A stretch of DNA of 39,743 nt from JBAZAX01 sp041671765 (GCA_041671765.1 JBAZAX010000014.1:1-39743); one strand, 5' to 3'; positions 25,915 to 34,530 are shown, numbered from the stretch's first letter. Translations and numbers: made by a program. Notes: generated by a model not told the origin, from the letters alone.

Positions 25915-26157
25915 ATGCATTACGTTTATCTTATTAAATCTATAAAAAATCCCAATCAAACATACGTAGGTAATACAGTTAACCTAAAACAACGTTTGGC
26001 AACACATAATTCTGGTGGATCAATACACACAGCTGATTTTAGGCCATGGGAACTTGTAGTATTTATGGGTTTTAAAAACAAACTCAAAGCAACTGCTTTT
26101 GAAAAGTATTTAAAATCTGGTTCAGGCAGAGCATTTGCGGCCAAACGATTTTGGTAA
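25915..26157 (+). CDS. Small GIY-YIG domain protein
   Basis: The 80-residue product is a stand-alone GIY-YIG nuclease domain: HYVYLIKS and QTYVGNTVNLKQRLATHNSG contain the two half-motifs (YVY...TYVG), with the conserved Arg in LKQRL and a Glu in FEKYLKSGSGRAFAAKRF. This matches the UPF0213/YhbQ-type or URI-group small proteins, which are common and poorly understood and not clearly mobile. A start with a convincing ribosome site is not visible, but the ATG at 25915 begins directly at the domain. Confidence 0.88.
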   Translation: MHYVYLIKSIKNPNQTYVGNTVNLKQRLATHNSGGSIHTADFRPWELVVFMGFKNKLKATAFEKYLKSGSGRAFAAKRFW

Positions 26158-26179
26158 AAATAAAGAAAGGGTCTCGTTT

Positions 26180-26365
26180 ATGAAATTTAGAAGTCAAAAA
26201 CTTGCCGGTGGGCTTATTTTAATCGTAATTGGTGTCTGCTTTATTTTTCCATTTATTTTGTCTGCAATATTAAAAAACGTTCTCATGGTTCTTGGAATTT
26301 ACCTTATTTTTCTTGGATTTTGCAAAATTCAAAGATGTTTCAATCGAAATGATAGTTGCAATTAA
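26180..26365 (+). CDS. Small two-helix membrane protein
   Basis: A 61-residue protein starting at the ATG at 26180 (MKFRSQKLAGG) with AAAGGG upstream; the frame is open 45 bp earlier into the GIY-YIG gene. Two hydrophobic segments (GLILIVIGVCFIFPFI, VLMVLGIYLIFLGF) form a likely membrane hairpin, followed by a short Cys-containing basic tail. It resembles the small protein at 27142 in layout (G..VIGV... then VL...G..L...G). Function is unknown. Confidence 0.65.
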   Translation: MKFRSQKLAGGLILIVIGVCFIFPFILSAILKNVLMVLGIYLIFLGFCKIQRCFNRNDSCN

Positions 26366-26416
26366 AAAAATACTTCTGCAGTATCACTTTTAATATTTTT
26401 ACTTGGAGAAAATTTT

Positions 26417-27040
26417 ATGATTTTTAATCAAGATATAATTCAAGATTATTTCGAAATTTTGAAAAATATTGCACAATCACTCGAAGAATCAGCCACAGTC
26501 ACTCTAACAAAATACGTTTTAACTGATTTAACAGAAGAAAATTTACTTGAAATATGCAATGAACTCTTACTGCACAAAAATATATTGGGCGATCAAAGCA
26601 CTGCCATCTTGAAAATTAGAAACGAAATAATAGAATACTTACGCGACTTTACTTCAACGGGAATAGATGTTGAGGTAGACCCTAACGTTGCATTAATCAT
26701 TGATACCCAAAACCCTAATTTTACAGTTACATTCAAAAATTCTGAAGGTAAAATTAAAAGAAGAAAATATACACTAACAATTAAGTCCGTTGGCTTCAAA
26801 ATCGAATTATCAATAAAAATAGATGTCATTTCCATTTTTGGGAAAAACTTTAATTATTATGATACAAACAAAGAATTGAAATTGGGCCCAGGGGTCGATG
26901 TTGGAACCGGCTGGTTATCTTTAACAATTTGTAAAATTGAAGAACTTGGATGCACCCTCCTGTTATTCGGACCGGTATTTGGAATATTGGGATCAATAAG
27001 CTATGTATATCAAGGGACAATGAAACCAATCACAGAATAA
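26417..27040 (+). CDS. Unrecognised protein of 207 residues
   Basis: The ATG has GGAG about eight bases upstream. No signal peptide is visible. The first 75 residues look helical and acidic (EILKNIAQSLEESATVTLTKYV). The middle (85-140) is strand-rich (TFKNSEGKIKRRKYTLTIKSVGFKIELSIKI). The last 50 residues hold a hydrophobic Gly-rich stretch (GCTLLLFGPVFGILGSISYVY) that may be a membrane helix. I recognise no family. It is flanked by the two small membrane proteins on the same strand. Confidence 0.7.
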   Translation: MIFNQDIIQDYFEILKNIAQSLEESATVTLTKYVLTDLTEENLLEICNELLLHKNILGDQSTAILKIRNEIIEYLRDFTSTGIDVEVDPNVALIIDTQNPNFTVTFKNSEGKIKRRKYTLTIKSVGFKIELSIKIDVISIFGKNFNYYDTNKELKLGPGVDVGTGWLSLTICKIEELGCTLLLFGPVFGILGSISYVYQGTMKPITE

Positions 27041-27141
27041 AAATTTTTGAGTTTCTCCAAGTTATTGAATTTATAAAACCATTCATGTTAGCATAATTTT
27101 AAATTAGTGAATTTTGTCCAATCTTTTTAAAGGAGAAATTT

Positions 27142-27387
27142 ATGAGCGGAAGTTGTGGAAACGGACCATGCAACAACAGTGACTCAGTAAAAGGCATTGT
27201 ATCACTCGTTATCGGTGTAATTTTAATAGCACTCGCATATAAAGTCATATTACAAGTTTTATTCTTTTTTTCAGGCCTCTTTTTGGTTTATTATGGCCTT
27301 TCAATGTTGAAAATGGAGCAGGTTAGAGTAACAATTGATAATGCACTGGAAGCAATCAAAGAGCATCTGCCAAAAATTAAGAAATAA
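27142..27387 (+). CDS. Small membrane protein with cytosolic helix
   Basis: An 81-residue product with a strong ribosome site (AAAGGAGAAA). After a Cys/Asn/Gly-rich start (MSGSCGNGPCNNSD), two hydrophobic segments (GIVSLVIGVILIALAY and ILQVLFFFSGLFLVYYGL) form a membrane hairpin, followed by a charged helix (RVTIDNALEAIKEHLPKIKK). It is probably a distant paralog of the protein at 26180. A terminator follows at once. Confidence 0.72.
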   Translation: MSGSCGNGPCNNSDSVKGIVSLVIGVILIALAYKVILQVLFFFSGLFLVYYGLSMLKMEQVRVTIDNALEAIKEHLPKIKK

Positions 27388-27391
27388 TTTA

Positions 27392-27417
27392 GCCCCGGAG
27401 AATACCGGGGCATTTTT
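27392..27417 (+). terminator. Rho-independent terminator
   Basis: GCCCCGG (27392-27398) pairs with CCGGGGC (27405-27411) around a 6-base loop and is followed by ATTTTT. It ends the small-membrane-protein transcript. Confidence 0.9.
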
Positions 27418-27448
27418 AAATTCAATAAATTCTATACAATACCTACTA

Positions 27449-28354
27449 TTATTGCACACCATTTAAATCGCTTTGCGTAAGTATAATTTCTTTTTCTTTT
27501 GAAACATTCATAGCCTGTCTACAAATAGGACACTTGTCCTTCATCTTTTCTCTAGACGCCTCACCTAAATGTAAGCAATCTCCACTGTGAAATGAAGCAT
27601 GCCCACAAGCAAATCGAAGAACTCCATCACCAACCTTAAAATCCTCTCCACAAAGAATACACTCCTTCGTTAATCTAAAAGGTACATTTATTTCATCTCT
27701 AATTCTAACCCATTTAGATTTAAACCATGCAACACCAAAACAATCATAAAGTGCAAGAACTATATTTACAACCAAAAGCGATGCAAACGCATACTGCTCA
27801 TAACTTTTTGGCTTACTTATAATTAAATTATCGAGCATGCGCACAAGTGAATTTATGGATTTACATCTTAATCTAAACTTTTCATCACTTGCCAATGTTC
27901 CATTACTCGTCGCAGCCAAACATGCCGTTGCGCCTTCAAGTAACGGTAAAATCGTTTCATGCAAGGTTTGCAACATCCCTTGAAGTTTGATAATTTTTAG
28001 ATTATCTATTTTTTCATCTTTATTATTTAATAAATTATTGAGATGTAAGCCCAAACTTGCAACATCATAAGCACCCCAACAATAATCATAGCAATGAAAA
28101 TCATACTCCCCGCGCTTATTGGCAGACGAAAGCATCTCATTTGATAACCTTATCAGATCAGAAACTATATGCATAACCTTTGGAGCCGTACCGCCTTGCT
28201 TACCAAGAGTGTTTACCCCGATGGCTACAGGAATTCGCAAGAATGCCGTAATTAACTCAAGCTCATCCGCAGTCGTTGCGTTCAAATTTAAGCCAAACAA
28301 AATGGATAAAATTAACCCTTGTGACAAATATTTTATTGTAAAACGTTCACTCAT
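27449..28354 (-). CDS. Exported/membrane paralog A with C-terminal RING-like finger
   Basis: The 301-residue protein has a signal segment (LILSILFGLNLNATTA, 14-29). A helical domain shared with the next two genes follows (30-185; TAFLRIPVAIG, IRLSNEML, YDYCWGAYD, LPLLEGATA, MLDNLI). A hydrophobic helix is next (189-205, FASLLVVNIVLALYDC). Residues 232-278 form a RING-type set: C232-x2-C235-x14-C250-x-H252-x3-H256-x3-C260-x14-C275-x2-C278, with CPIC at the end. This is the eight-ligand pattern of RING-H2 fingers, one residue longer than usual between the fifth and sixth ligands. RING domains are mostly eukaryotic ubiquitin-ligase modules; in bacteria they suggest a host-directed role, but that is inference. 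Confidence 0.85.
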   Translation of the reverse strand: MSERFTIKYLSQGLILSILFGLNLNATTADELELITAFLRIPVAIGVNTLGKQGGTAPKVMHIVSDLIRLSNEMLSSANKRGEYDFHCYDYCWGAYDVASLGLHLNNLLNNKDEKIDNLKIIKLQGMLQTLHETILPLLEGATACLAATSNGTLASDEKFRLRCKSINSLVRMLDNLIISKPKSYEQYAFASLLVVNIVLALYDCFGVAWFKSKWVRIRDEINVPFRLTKECILCGEDFKVGDGVLRFACGHASFHSGDCLHLGEASREKMKDKCPICRQAMNVSKEKEIILTQSDLNGVQ

Positions 28355-28387
28355 ACCTATCTTTCATTGCATTATAAAATTGAATCG

Positions 28388-29398
28388 TTATGTGGACAAA
28401 AGTATTGTTTTCGCCGCAATAACCCTTTTAAATTTCTCAGCGGCTAAAGGATCATTAGGATTTTTGTCCGGATGCGTCGCTTTACTTTGCCTTAAAAAAG
28501 CCATTTGAATTTCACGATCGGAAGCTCCTACTTCAATGCCTAAAACCTTACATGCGTCTCTAGCTTCTTCAGTACGACCTCCATATCGCATCATAAAAAC
28601 ATTTTCTCGACGTATTTCTTCCTCGGCACGACGTCTTTCTTCTTCAACCCGACGTCTTTTTTCTTCAACTTCTAATCTATATCTTTCATCTTCTTTTAAT
28701 CGATATGTTTTTTCGACATCCTTAAGCTTAGCACCAATACCAAAAGCAATAACAATGTTAGCAATCAATAAAATCGTATAAGCCTTACGCTCCAAACTTC
28801 TTTGATCACTCATAATCAAGCTATCAAGTAATCTAGATATGGAACATAATGCCATAAGTGCATTTTTCCCCTCCGCGCCTTCAATACGTCCTACATCACA
28901 CGCAGATACACCAATGGCAGCAAGCCCTTCAATGTATGGTAGTGCCAATATATGTGAAGATCCAACTATAAATGATTTTAAGAGTTTTTTAATTTTGAGA
29001 GACACGCTTTCAAGTTCTTTAAATTCCTCTAAAGATTCACTTTTTGAGCCTTTGAAATGCGATTCATTTTTTAATAAATTTTTCAGATGCAACACGAAAT
29101 TTTTTGCATCATAAGCACCCCATAAATAATCATAAAGATGATATTCATACTGTCCGTCCTGATTCAGTACAGAAAGAACCTCATTTGCTAACCTTACAGC
29201 ATCTGCAAGCAAAATTATAAAATGATGAACCCTGTTCTTATCAGGATTACATTCTGCAATATTTGCACACATAACAGCAGGAAATCTAGCGTATGCGGTA
29301 AAAAATTCAACTTTTTTTAGCGTAGTTGCGTTCAAATTTAAGTCAAATATGGCAAATGATAATATCACTACGAATATACTTTTTTTGGTAAAAATCAT
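28388..29398 (-). CDS. Exported/membrane paralog B with C-terminal J-domain
   Basis: The 336-residue protein has a signal segment ending LNLNATT, as in paralog A. The shared helical domain follows (TAYARFPAVM, VRLANEVLS, YDYLWGAYD, RLLDSLI), then a hydrophobic helix (YTILLIANIVIAFGIG, about 211-226) and a charged coiled coil rich in Arg/Glu (about 230-270). Residues 279-336 are a J-domain: CKVLGIEVGASDREIQMAFL, HPD at 309-311, and KFKRVIAAKTIL. The domain stops after helix III, so helix IV is missing. The HPD motif is what stimulates DnaK/Hsp70 ATPase. It lies 33 bp before paralog A and 29 bp after paralog C on one strand. Confidence 0.88.
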   Translation of the reverse strand: MIFTKKSIFVVILSFAIFDLNLNATTLKKVEFFTAYARFPAVMCANIAECNPDKNRVHHFIILLADAVRLANEVLSVLNQDGQYEYHLYDYLWGAYDAKNFVLHLKNLLKNESHFKGSKSESLEEFKELESVSLKIKKLLKSFIVGSSHILALPYIEGLAAIGVSACDVGRIEGAEGKNALMALCSISRLLDSLIMSDQRSLERKAYTILLIANIVIAFGIGAKLKDVEKTYRLKEDERYRLEVEEKRRRVEEERRRAEEEIRRENVFMMRYGGRTEEARDACKVLGIEVGASDREIQMAFLRQSKATHPDKNPNDPLAAEKFKRVIAAKTILLST

Positions 29399-29427
29399 AA
29401 ATAGATTTTCCTGTAAAAATTATTCTT

Positions 29428-30516
29428 TTAAGAATCATGCCTCATGGCATCTTCCAATCTTTTTAAAATCTTCCGCTGGGCAACGCCTCGTCCAAAAAAT
29501 TGGGTATAATCCTGACGCCCCATTAGGGCAACCCTCGCGCTGCGCATTCCATCTTTTGTACGAACCAATCCCAATTCGCCACCGGGAACGTCTATCAGTT
29601 TTAACTCGGCAACTCCACCAACAGGCTCAACATCTACGATCAAATCATCGGCTTGAATAGATTGATCATCGTCAGCAGACCCAGCCACTCGAGCAGGCTC
29701 AACAATTTTCACCGGTTCAATATCTGCAACAGGCTCACCCTCTACGTCGGGGTCAACACTCAAAACATCGTCATTCCCCACCCTAGAATCAACACTTCTG
29801 ACCTTGTCAGGAGTCGCGGCAGGTTTAACTTCCATATCCAGTTCAGCAACACCCGGATTTTGCTTAATTAAATCGGTAAGCAGCAAAACTGCATGAACAA
29901 TTGTGCATGCTATAATAATTTTTTGTTCTAAGCTTCCAGATTTTGTTTCAATCATGTCAGAAAGAAGTCTTGAACCCGAGACAACAGCTTGTAGTAAAAG
30001 ACTTAATGAATTAGACGATAAATCGTTTTGGGTGCTGTCCCAGCAAAGCAGTACTGATGCGGCACCTTCAAGTGATGGCAAAATATAAATATCTAGTCTT
30101 TTCAAAAAATCAGACAGCATCAAATTTATCTTTTTATCGCCATCCGTCTCAATATTTTTCCATTTATCTGAATCCGTAGAAGTCATCAATTTTACTTTAC
30201 CAAGCAAAGATACAAAATCCTGCCCAATCCACATTAATTTTGTTAATTTATATACATTTTCATCATTATTTTTCTGGTACAAATTATATAAAGCGGATAA
30301 ATCATTTGTTAAACGAATGAAATTTGCCGTGGCAGCCAAAAGATATGCTTTTTTAAACTTTTTATCATGCTCGGCTTTTTTAGTCATAATAAGAATGGGA
30401 GTACGAAGAGCTGCCGTTGTTAACTCAATTCCACTAGACATTGCGCAAACACTTGTGATTGCAATTTGTGATGTTAAAAACAGCCAGGTTAAACCGCTCA
30501 ATATACGCTTATTCAT
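29428..30516 (-). CDS. Exported/membrane paralog C with acidic Pro/Val-rich C-terminus
   Basis: The 362-residue protein starts with a signal peptide (LTWLFLTSQIAITSVCAMS). The helical domain is related to paralogs A and B but more distant (ELTTAALRTPILIM, IRLTNDLSALY, LPSLEGAASVLL, RLLSDMI), followed by a hydrophobic helix (IIIACTIVHAVLLLTDLI). The C-terminal part is acidic and low in complexity (EGEPVADIEPVKIVEPARV, DVEPVGGVAELKLIDVPGG) and ends in a basic segment (QRKILKRLEDAMRHDS). No enzyme domain is recognised there. It is the first gene of the three-gene transcript. Confidence 0.82.
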   Translation of the reverse strand: MNKRILSGLTWLFLTSQIAITSVCAMSSGIELTTAALRTPILIMTKKAEHDKKFKKAYLLAATANFIRLTNDLSALYNLYQKNNDENVYKLTKLMWIGQDFVSLLGKVKLMTSTDSDKWKNIETDGDKKINLMLSDFLKRLDIYILPSLEGAASVLLCWDSTQNDLSSNSLSLLLQAVVSGSRLLSDMIETKSGSLEQKIIIACTIVHAVLLLTDLIKQNPGVAELDMEVKPAATPDKVRSVDSRVGNDDVLSVDPDVEGEPVADIEPVKIVEPARVAGSADDDQSIQADDLIVDVEPVGGVAELKLIDVPGGELGLVRTKDGMRSARVALMGRQDYTQFFGRGVAQRKILKRLEDAMRHDS

Positions 30517-30710
30517 ACGATCCCCACATAGTAAACTACTAGTAATTTAAACTTTTTTTAAAAAATTAAGTGTGAGAAATATAGCACTATGGATCGTAGA
30601 AATCAAATCGAATCCGATATTTTCAGTTCCTTTTGCCTAAAATCTAAAAAATAATTAAGCTATTAAAAAATTAATTCGACCGACTTCGATGGAAAATTTG
30701 AGGGAAAATT

Positions 30711-33221
30711 ATGGAACATGAACAAAATAATCAAACACAAACTAATATGGACAAAATATATAATCACACGCAATCAGAAAAAGAGGCACGCGAGTTGTGG
30801 GCACGCGAAAAAGTTTATGATTTTCATGTAGATCCAGACAAAAAGGTATTCAGCATTGATACACCCCCTCCAACTGTTTCCGGATCATTACACATCGGAC
30901 ACGTGTACTCTTACACTCATCAAGATTTAATTGCACGATTCAAACGTATGCGCGGCTTCAATGTTTTTTATCCACAGGGTTTTGATGACAACGGACTTGC
31001 AACAGAACGTTTTGTAGAAAAGAAAAACGGAATCAAAGCGCATTTAATGAAACGCTCTGAATTTATTGAACTTTGTTTAAAAGAATCTCACGAAGCTGAA
31101 AAAGCTTTTGCTGAGCTTTATAAACAGCTCGGACTTTCTATCGACTGGTCAAAAACATACTCAACAATTTCTCCAAATGTACGAAAAATATCGCAGCACT
31201 CTTTCATTGAACTTTTCAAAAAAGGACTTGCCTACCGTAAAACAGAGCCTGCTCTCTACTGCACAACATGCAGAACATCAGTAGCCCAAGCCGAACTCGA
31301 TGATTCAGATGTATCAAGCACATTTAATGATATTGAATTTACAACCACGGATGGAGATAAACTAATCATAGCAACAACCAGACCTGAGCTACTCCCCGCT
31401 TGCGTCGCAGTTTTCTATCATCCAAGCGATACTCGATACACAAAATTATCAGGCAAAAAAGCGATCGTTCCCGTATTTGGGCAACAGGTTTCAATAATTT
31501 CAGACGAAAAAGTTGATCCGGAAAAGGGAACCGGTTTGGTCATGTGTTGCACCTTTGGCGATCAAACGGATATTCTGTGGTACAAAAAACACTCACTACC
31601 ATTCGTTCAAGTTGTGGGACTTGATGGCCGCTGGACACAAGCCGCTGGAATTCTTGCAGGATTAACGGTTCATGAAGCCAGAAAAAAAATAATAGAGTTA
31701 CTCAAAGAAACTGGCCAATTATTAAATCAGAAACCAATCACACACAATGTTAATGTTCACGAACGTTGCAAACAGGAAATTGAGTACTTGGCACCATCCC
31801 AATGGTTTATAAAAGTTCTTGAACATCGCGATGAATTGCTTGCTCAGGCAGATAAAATCAACTGGTATCCTGATTATATGAAAGTAAGATATGTTGACTG
31901 GGTAAAAAATTTAAGCTGGGATTGGTGCATATCGCGCCAACGTTTTTATGGAATTCCATTTCCTGTCTGGCATTGCAAAGATTGTGGTGAAGTGCTACTA
32001 GCAGATGAAAAAAATCTTCCGGTTGATCCACAGGAACAAAATTTTCCAGGCGGAAAGTGCACAAAATGCAGCTCAATAAATATTACGCCTGAAACTGATG
32101 TTATGGACACATGGAATACATCTGGCCTGACTCCACAAATTAATCTAAACTGGCCGGGAAAATCACCTGAAAATTTAACACTTCCAATGAGTATGCGTCC
32201 ACAAGCACATGATATTATCAGAACATGGGCATTTTACACTATCGCAAAGGCGTATTTTCATAACAAACAGCTCCCATGGCAAGATATCGTTATCTCTGGA
32301 CACGTGCTTGCAGGTAAAGAAAAAATTTCTAAATCAAAAGAAAACAGCAAAATGTCACCTGAAGCTCTATTGCAGACTTATCCGGCAGACGTGATAAGAT
32401 ACTGGGCTGCAAATGGTCGACTTGGAATTGATACAGCGTTCAGCGAAAATCAACTAAAAATTGGACAGCGCTTACTGACAAAACTTTGGAATGCTCTTAA
32501 ATTCTGCTCTGAGCAATTTGGAGACTATAAAAAACCACAAACTGCGCCAAAACTTGACGCAGTCAATCAATGGCTCCTGCACAATTTTACAAAAACAGTT
32601 ACTGCTTACATAAATACTTATGATAAATACGAATATTACACGGCACTTGAAATTGTTGAGAAATTTTTCTGGCAAACATTTTGCGACAACTATCTTGAAT
32701 TAGTAAAAGATAGATTTTTTAATCCGGATAAATACAGCCAAGAAGAAATCGATGCAACAAAATTTGTTCTTTATGAAGTTGGATTTGGAATATTACAGCT
32801 CTTCAGTCCAATAGTTCCATATATCACAGAAACTCTTTATCAGAAAATTTATAAGCAATCGCAAGGCGAAGTTTCTATCCATTTAATAACACTTGATACA
32901 AAACGTTTTGAATATATTTTTGATGAAAGTAATCAAGCGCTTGAAAAAGTTTTAGAGGTCATCGGTGCCGTTCGTAAACTTAAAAGCGAAGCACAACTTT
33001 CGTTAAAAACAGAGCTGAAAAATCTTGTAATTAATTCAGAGAATCAAAAGACTCTAAACCAGATAAAATCACAGGAAACACTGATCTGCGGAATAACAAA
33101 AGCTTTAAAACTTGAAATACACAATCAAGTGTCCAGTGAAAATAAAGAAGCGGAAAATAAGCTAATAAAAGATGAAACAACTGAGCCAGCAAAATTCACC
33201 GGTCAGGTAAGCGTTTTATGA
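30711..33221 (+). CDS. valS: Valyl-tRNA synthetase
   Basis: ValS charges tRNA-Val and edits threonine mistakes. The 836 residues show the class Ia set: PPPTVSGSLHIGHVYSYTH with HIGH at 61-64, QGFDDNGLATERFVE, an editing domain (IATTRPELLPACVAVFYH), WCISRQRFYGIPFPVWHC, a four-Cys zinc ribbon (CKDCGE...CTKCSS) and KISKSKENSK for KMSKS (about 538). It resembles the shorter ValS type found in archaea, Rickettsiales and some candidate phyla rather than the 950-residue E. coli type. The ATG is preceded by GAGGG. Its stop overlaps the ybeY start (ATGA). Confidence 0.95.
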   Translation: MEHEQNNQTQTNMDKIYNHTQSEKEARELWAREKVYDFHVDPDKKVFSIDTPPPTVSGSLHIGHVYSYTHQDLIARFKRMRGFNVFYPQGFDDNGLATERFVEKKNGIKAHLMKRSEFIELCLKESHEAEKAFAELYKQLGLSIDWSKTYSTISPNVRKISQHSFIELFKKGLAYRKTEPALYCTTCRTSVAQAELDDSDVSSTFNDIEFTTTDGDKLIIATTRPELLPACVAVFYHPSDTRYTKLSGKKAIVPVFGQQVSIISDEKVDPEKGTGLVMCCTFGDQTDILWYKKHSLPFVQVVGLDGRWTQAAGILAGLTVHEARKKIIELLKETGQLLNQKPITHNVNVHERCKQEIEYLAPSQWFIKVLEHRDELLAQADKINWYPDYMKVRYVDWVKNLSWDWCISRQRFYGIPFPVWHCKDCGEVLLADEKNLPVDPQEQNFPGGKCTKCSSINITPETDVMDTWNTSGLTPQINLNWPGKSPENLTLPMSMRPQAHDIIRTWAFYTIAKAYFHNKQLPWQDIVISGHVLAGKEKISKSKENSKMSPEALLQTYPADVIRYWAANGRLGIDTAFSENQLKIGQRLLTKLWNALKFCSEQFGDYKKPQTAPKLDAVNQWLLHNFTKTVTAYINTYDKYEYYTALEIVEKFFWQTFCDNYLELVKDRFFNPDKYSQEEIDATKFVLYEVGFGILQLFSPIVPYITETLYQKIYKQSQGEVSIHLITLDTKRFEYIFDESNQALEKVLEVIGAVRKLKSEAQLSLKTELKNLVINSENQKTLNQIKSQETLICGITKALKLEIHNQVSSENKEAENKLIKDETTEPAKFTGQVSVL

Positions 33222-33694
33222 TTGTTATAAAAAACAGGCAACGTAAAATTAAAGTTGATATAAAAGACTTGCACGCCAAGACACAAAAAATGCTTGGCGT
33301 GTTAAACGACAAAGACGTGAATTACCAAGATTTTGATCTTGGTATAATGCTAACGACAAATAAAACTATTCGTAAATTCAATAAACAGTTTCGGGACAAA
33401 GATAAGCCCACTGATATTCTCTCGTTCCCATTTCACGATTACTTAAAACCTGGGCAAAAAATTATAATTAAGTCGCCTGAAGATAAAAATCTGGGCGACT
33501 TAATTATTTCGCTCGAATTTGCACAAAAAAACGCAAAAACAACATGGAATCGGCAATTCAACGAACATCTTATTGCCCTTATAGCTCACGGAATAGCACA
33601 TCTAATCGGCTATGATCATCTTACTGATAAAGATTTTAACTCAATGTTAAAAGTTGAGCACAAACTTTTAAAGTCAGTTGGCATCAAATATTAA
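33218..33694 (+). CDS. ybeY: Endoribonuclease YbeY
   Basis: YbeY is a zinc-dependent RNase for rRNA maturation and ribosome quality control. The 158 residues include DKPTDILSFPF (62-72), LGDLIISLEFA and the zinc motif HGIAHLIGYDH with His124, His128 and His134. The second residue after Gly is normally Leu or Thr (HGxLHLxGYDH), here Ala, a mild change. It overlaps valS by 4 bp, implying coupled translation. Confidence 0.95.
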   Translation: MIVIKNRQRKIKVDIKDLHAKTQKMLGVLNDKDVNYQDFDLGIMLTTNKTIRKFNKQFRDKDKPTDILSFPFHDYLKPGQKIIIKSPEDKNLGDLIISLEFAQKNAKTTWNRQFNEHLIALIAHGIAHLIGYDHLTDKDFNSMLKVEHKLLKSVGIKY

Positions 33695-33735
33695 TGATTA
33701 GTACGCTTTTTTGCGTATCAAATCGTTTTGGTATA

Positions 33736-33769
33736 AACTTAACCCAAGTTCAAAATTAACTTAACCCAA
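33736..33769 (+). promoter_or_regulatory. Paired direct repeats before rlmB
   Basis: AACTTAACCCAA occurs at 33736-33747 and again at 33758-33769, 22 bp apart (about two helical turns). It lies 23 bp before the rlmB start. This could be an operator or a chance repeat. Confidence 0.35.
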
Positions 33770-33792
33770 ATATATAAATTTCGAGCAAAAAT

Positions 33793-34530
33793 ATGAAAAA
33801 TACTTCAACGCAACTCCCCAATGACATGATTTACGGCGTACACCCAATTATCGAAGTCCTGAAGGCAAAAAAACGTAAAGTTATCTCAATTTATACAACA
33901 AAGCCACTTCCAGAAGGATGGGAACGCATAAAAACGTATCTCCCACAACGATCCCCCATGATTCAGTACGTGTCAAAACAAGTTCTCGATAAAATGACCG
34001 GAACCGCAGATCATAACAATATCGTTGCCTGGGTATCTCCGTTTAAGTACTCTTCAAAGATGTTTACTCATGATTCAAAGCCTTTCATCCTCATGTTGGA
34101 TGGAATTCAAGACGTACGAAATCTCGGAGCAATCTTACGCTCGGCATATTGCGCCGGCGTTGATGGTGTGATTTTATGCAAAAAAGGCTCCGCCGCTTTG
34201 ACGCCTGCATCGTTTAAGGCTTCGGCCGGTTTAGCAGAGCATCTAAGCATTTACGTTGCACCTAGCGCAGCCTACGCTGCCCAAGAAGTAAAAAATGCCG
34301 GGTATAATTTGTATATGGCAGTTTTGGATGGAAAAAACGCCACAGAAGTTGAATTCAAAAGACCTCTTTGCCTTATAATTGGCAACGAAGCGGTTGGAAT
34401 TAGTAAAAATATCCAATCTTTAGGGGAAAAAGTAACCCTTCCACAGCGTACCGCTGATATCTCTTACAATGCTTCTGTGGCCGCTGGAATCCTCATGTTC
34501 CTGGCCGCCGCAAAGACCAAAGCTATTTAA
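33793..34530 (+). CDS. rlmB: TrmH-family 23S rRNA (guanosine-2'-O) methyltransferase, RlmB-like
   Basis: SPOUT-class methyltransferase of 245 residues that 2'-O-methylates a ribose in rRNA. The N-terminal substrate-binding domain starts MIYGVHPIIEVLKAKKRKV. The knot region has the three TrmH motifs: LDGIQDVRNLGAILRSA (motif 1), LIIGNEAVGISK (motif 2) and ISYNASVAAGILMF (motif 3). RlmB (G2251) is the most likely target by similarity of these motifs, but TrmH-family specificity is hard to read from sequence. It follows ybeY on the same strand after 98 bp. Confidence 0.92.
   Translation: MKNTSTQLPNDMIYGVHPIIEVLKAKKRKVISIYTTKPLPEGWERIKTYLPQRSPMIQYVSKQVLDKMTGTADHNNIVAWVSPFKYSSKMFTHDSKPFILMLDGIQDVRNLGAILRSAYCAGVDGVILCKKGSAALTPASFKASAGLAEHLSIYVAPSAAYAAQEVKNAGYNLYMAVLDGKNATEVEFKRPLCLIIGNEAVGISKNIQSLGEKVTLPQRTADISYNASVAAGILMFLAAAKTKAI

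Noticed and set aside
25915..26157. GIY-YIG gene next to tRNAs as a homing endonuclease or mobile element
   Set aside because: It is a stand-alone domain of the common small UPF0213/YhbQ-like type, with no intron, integrase or flanking direct repeats.
33700..33726. Hairpin TACGC-TTTTTT-GCGTA after ybeY as a terminator
   Set aside because: The T run is in the loop and no U-tract follows the stem; it may only be chance.
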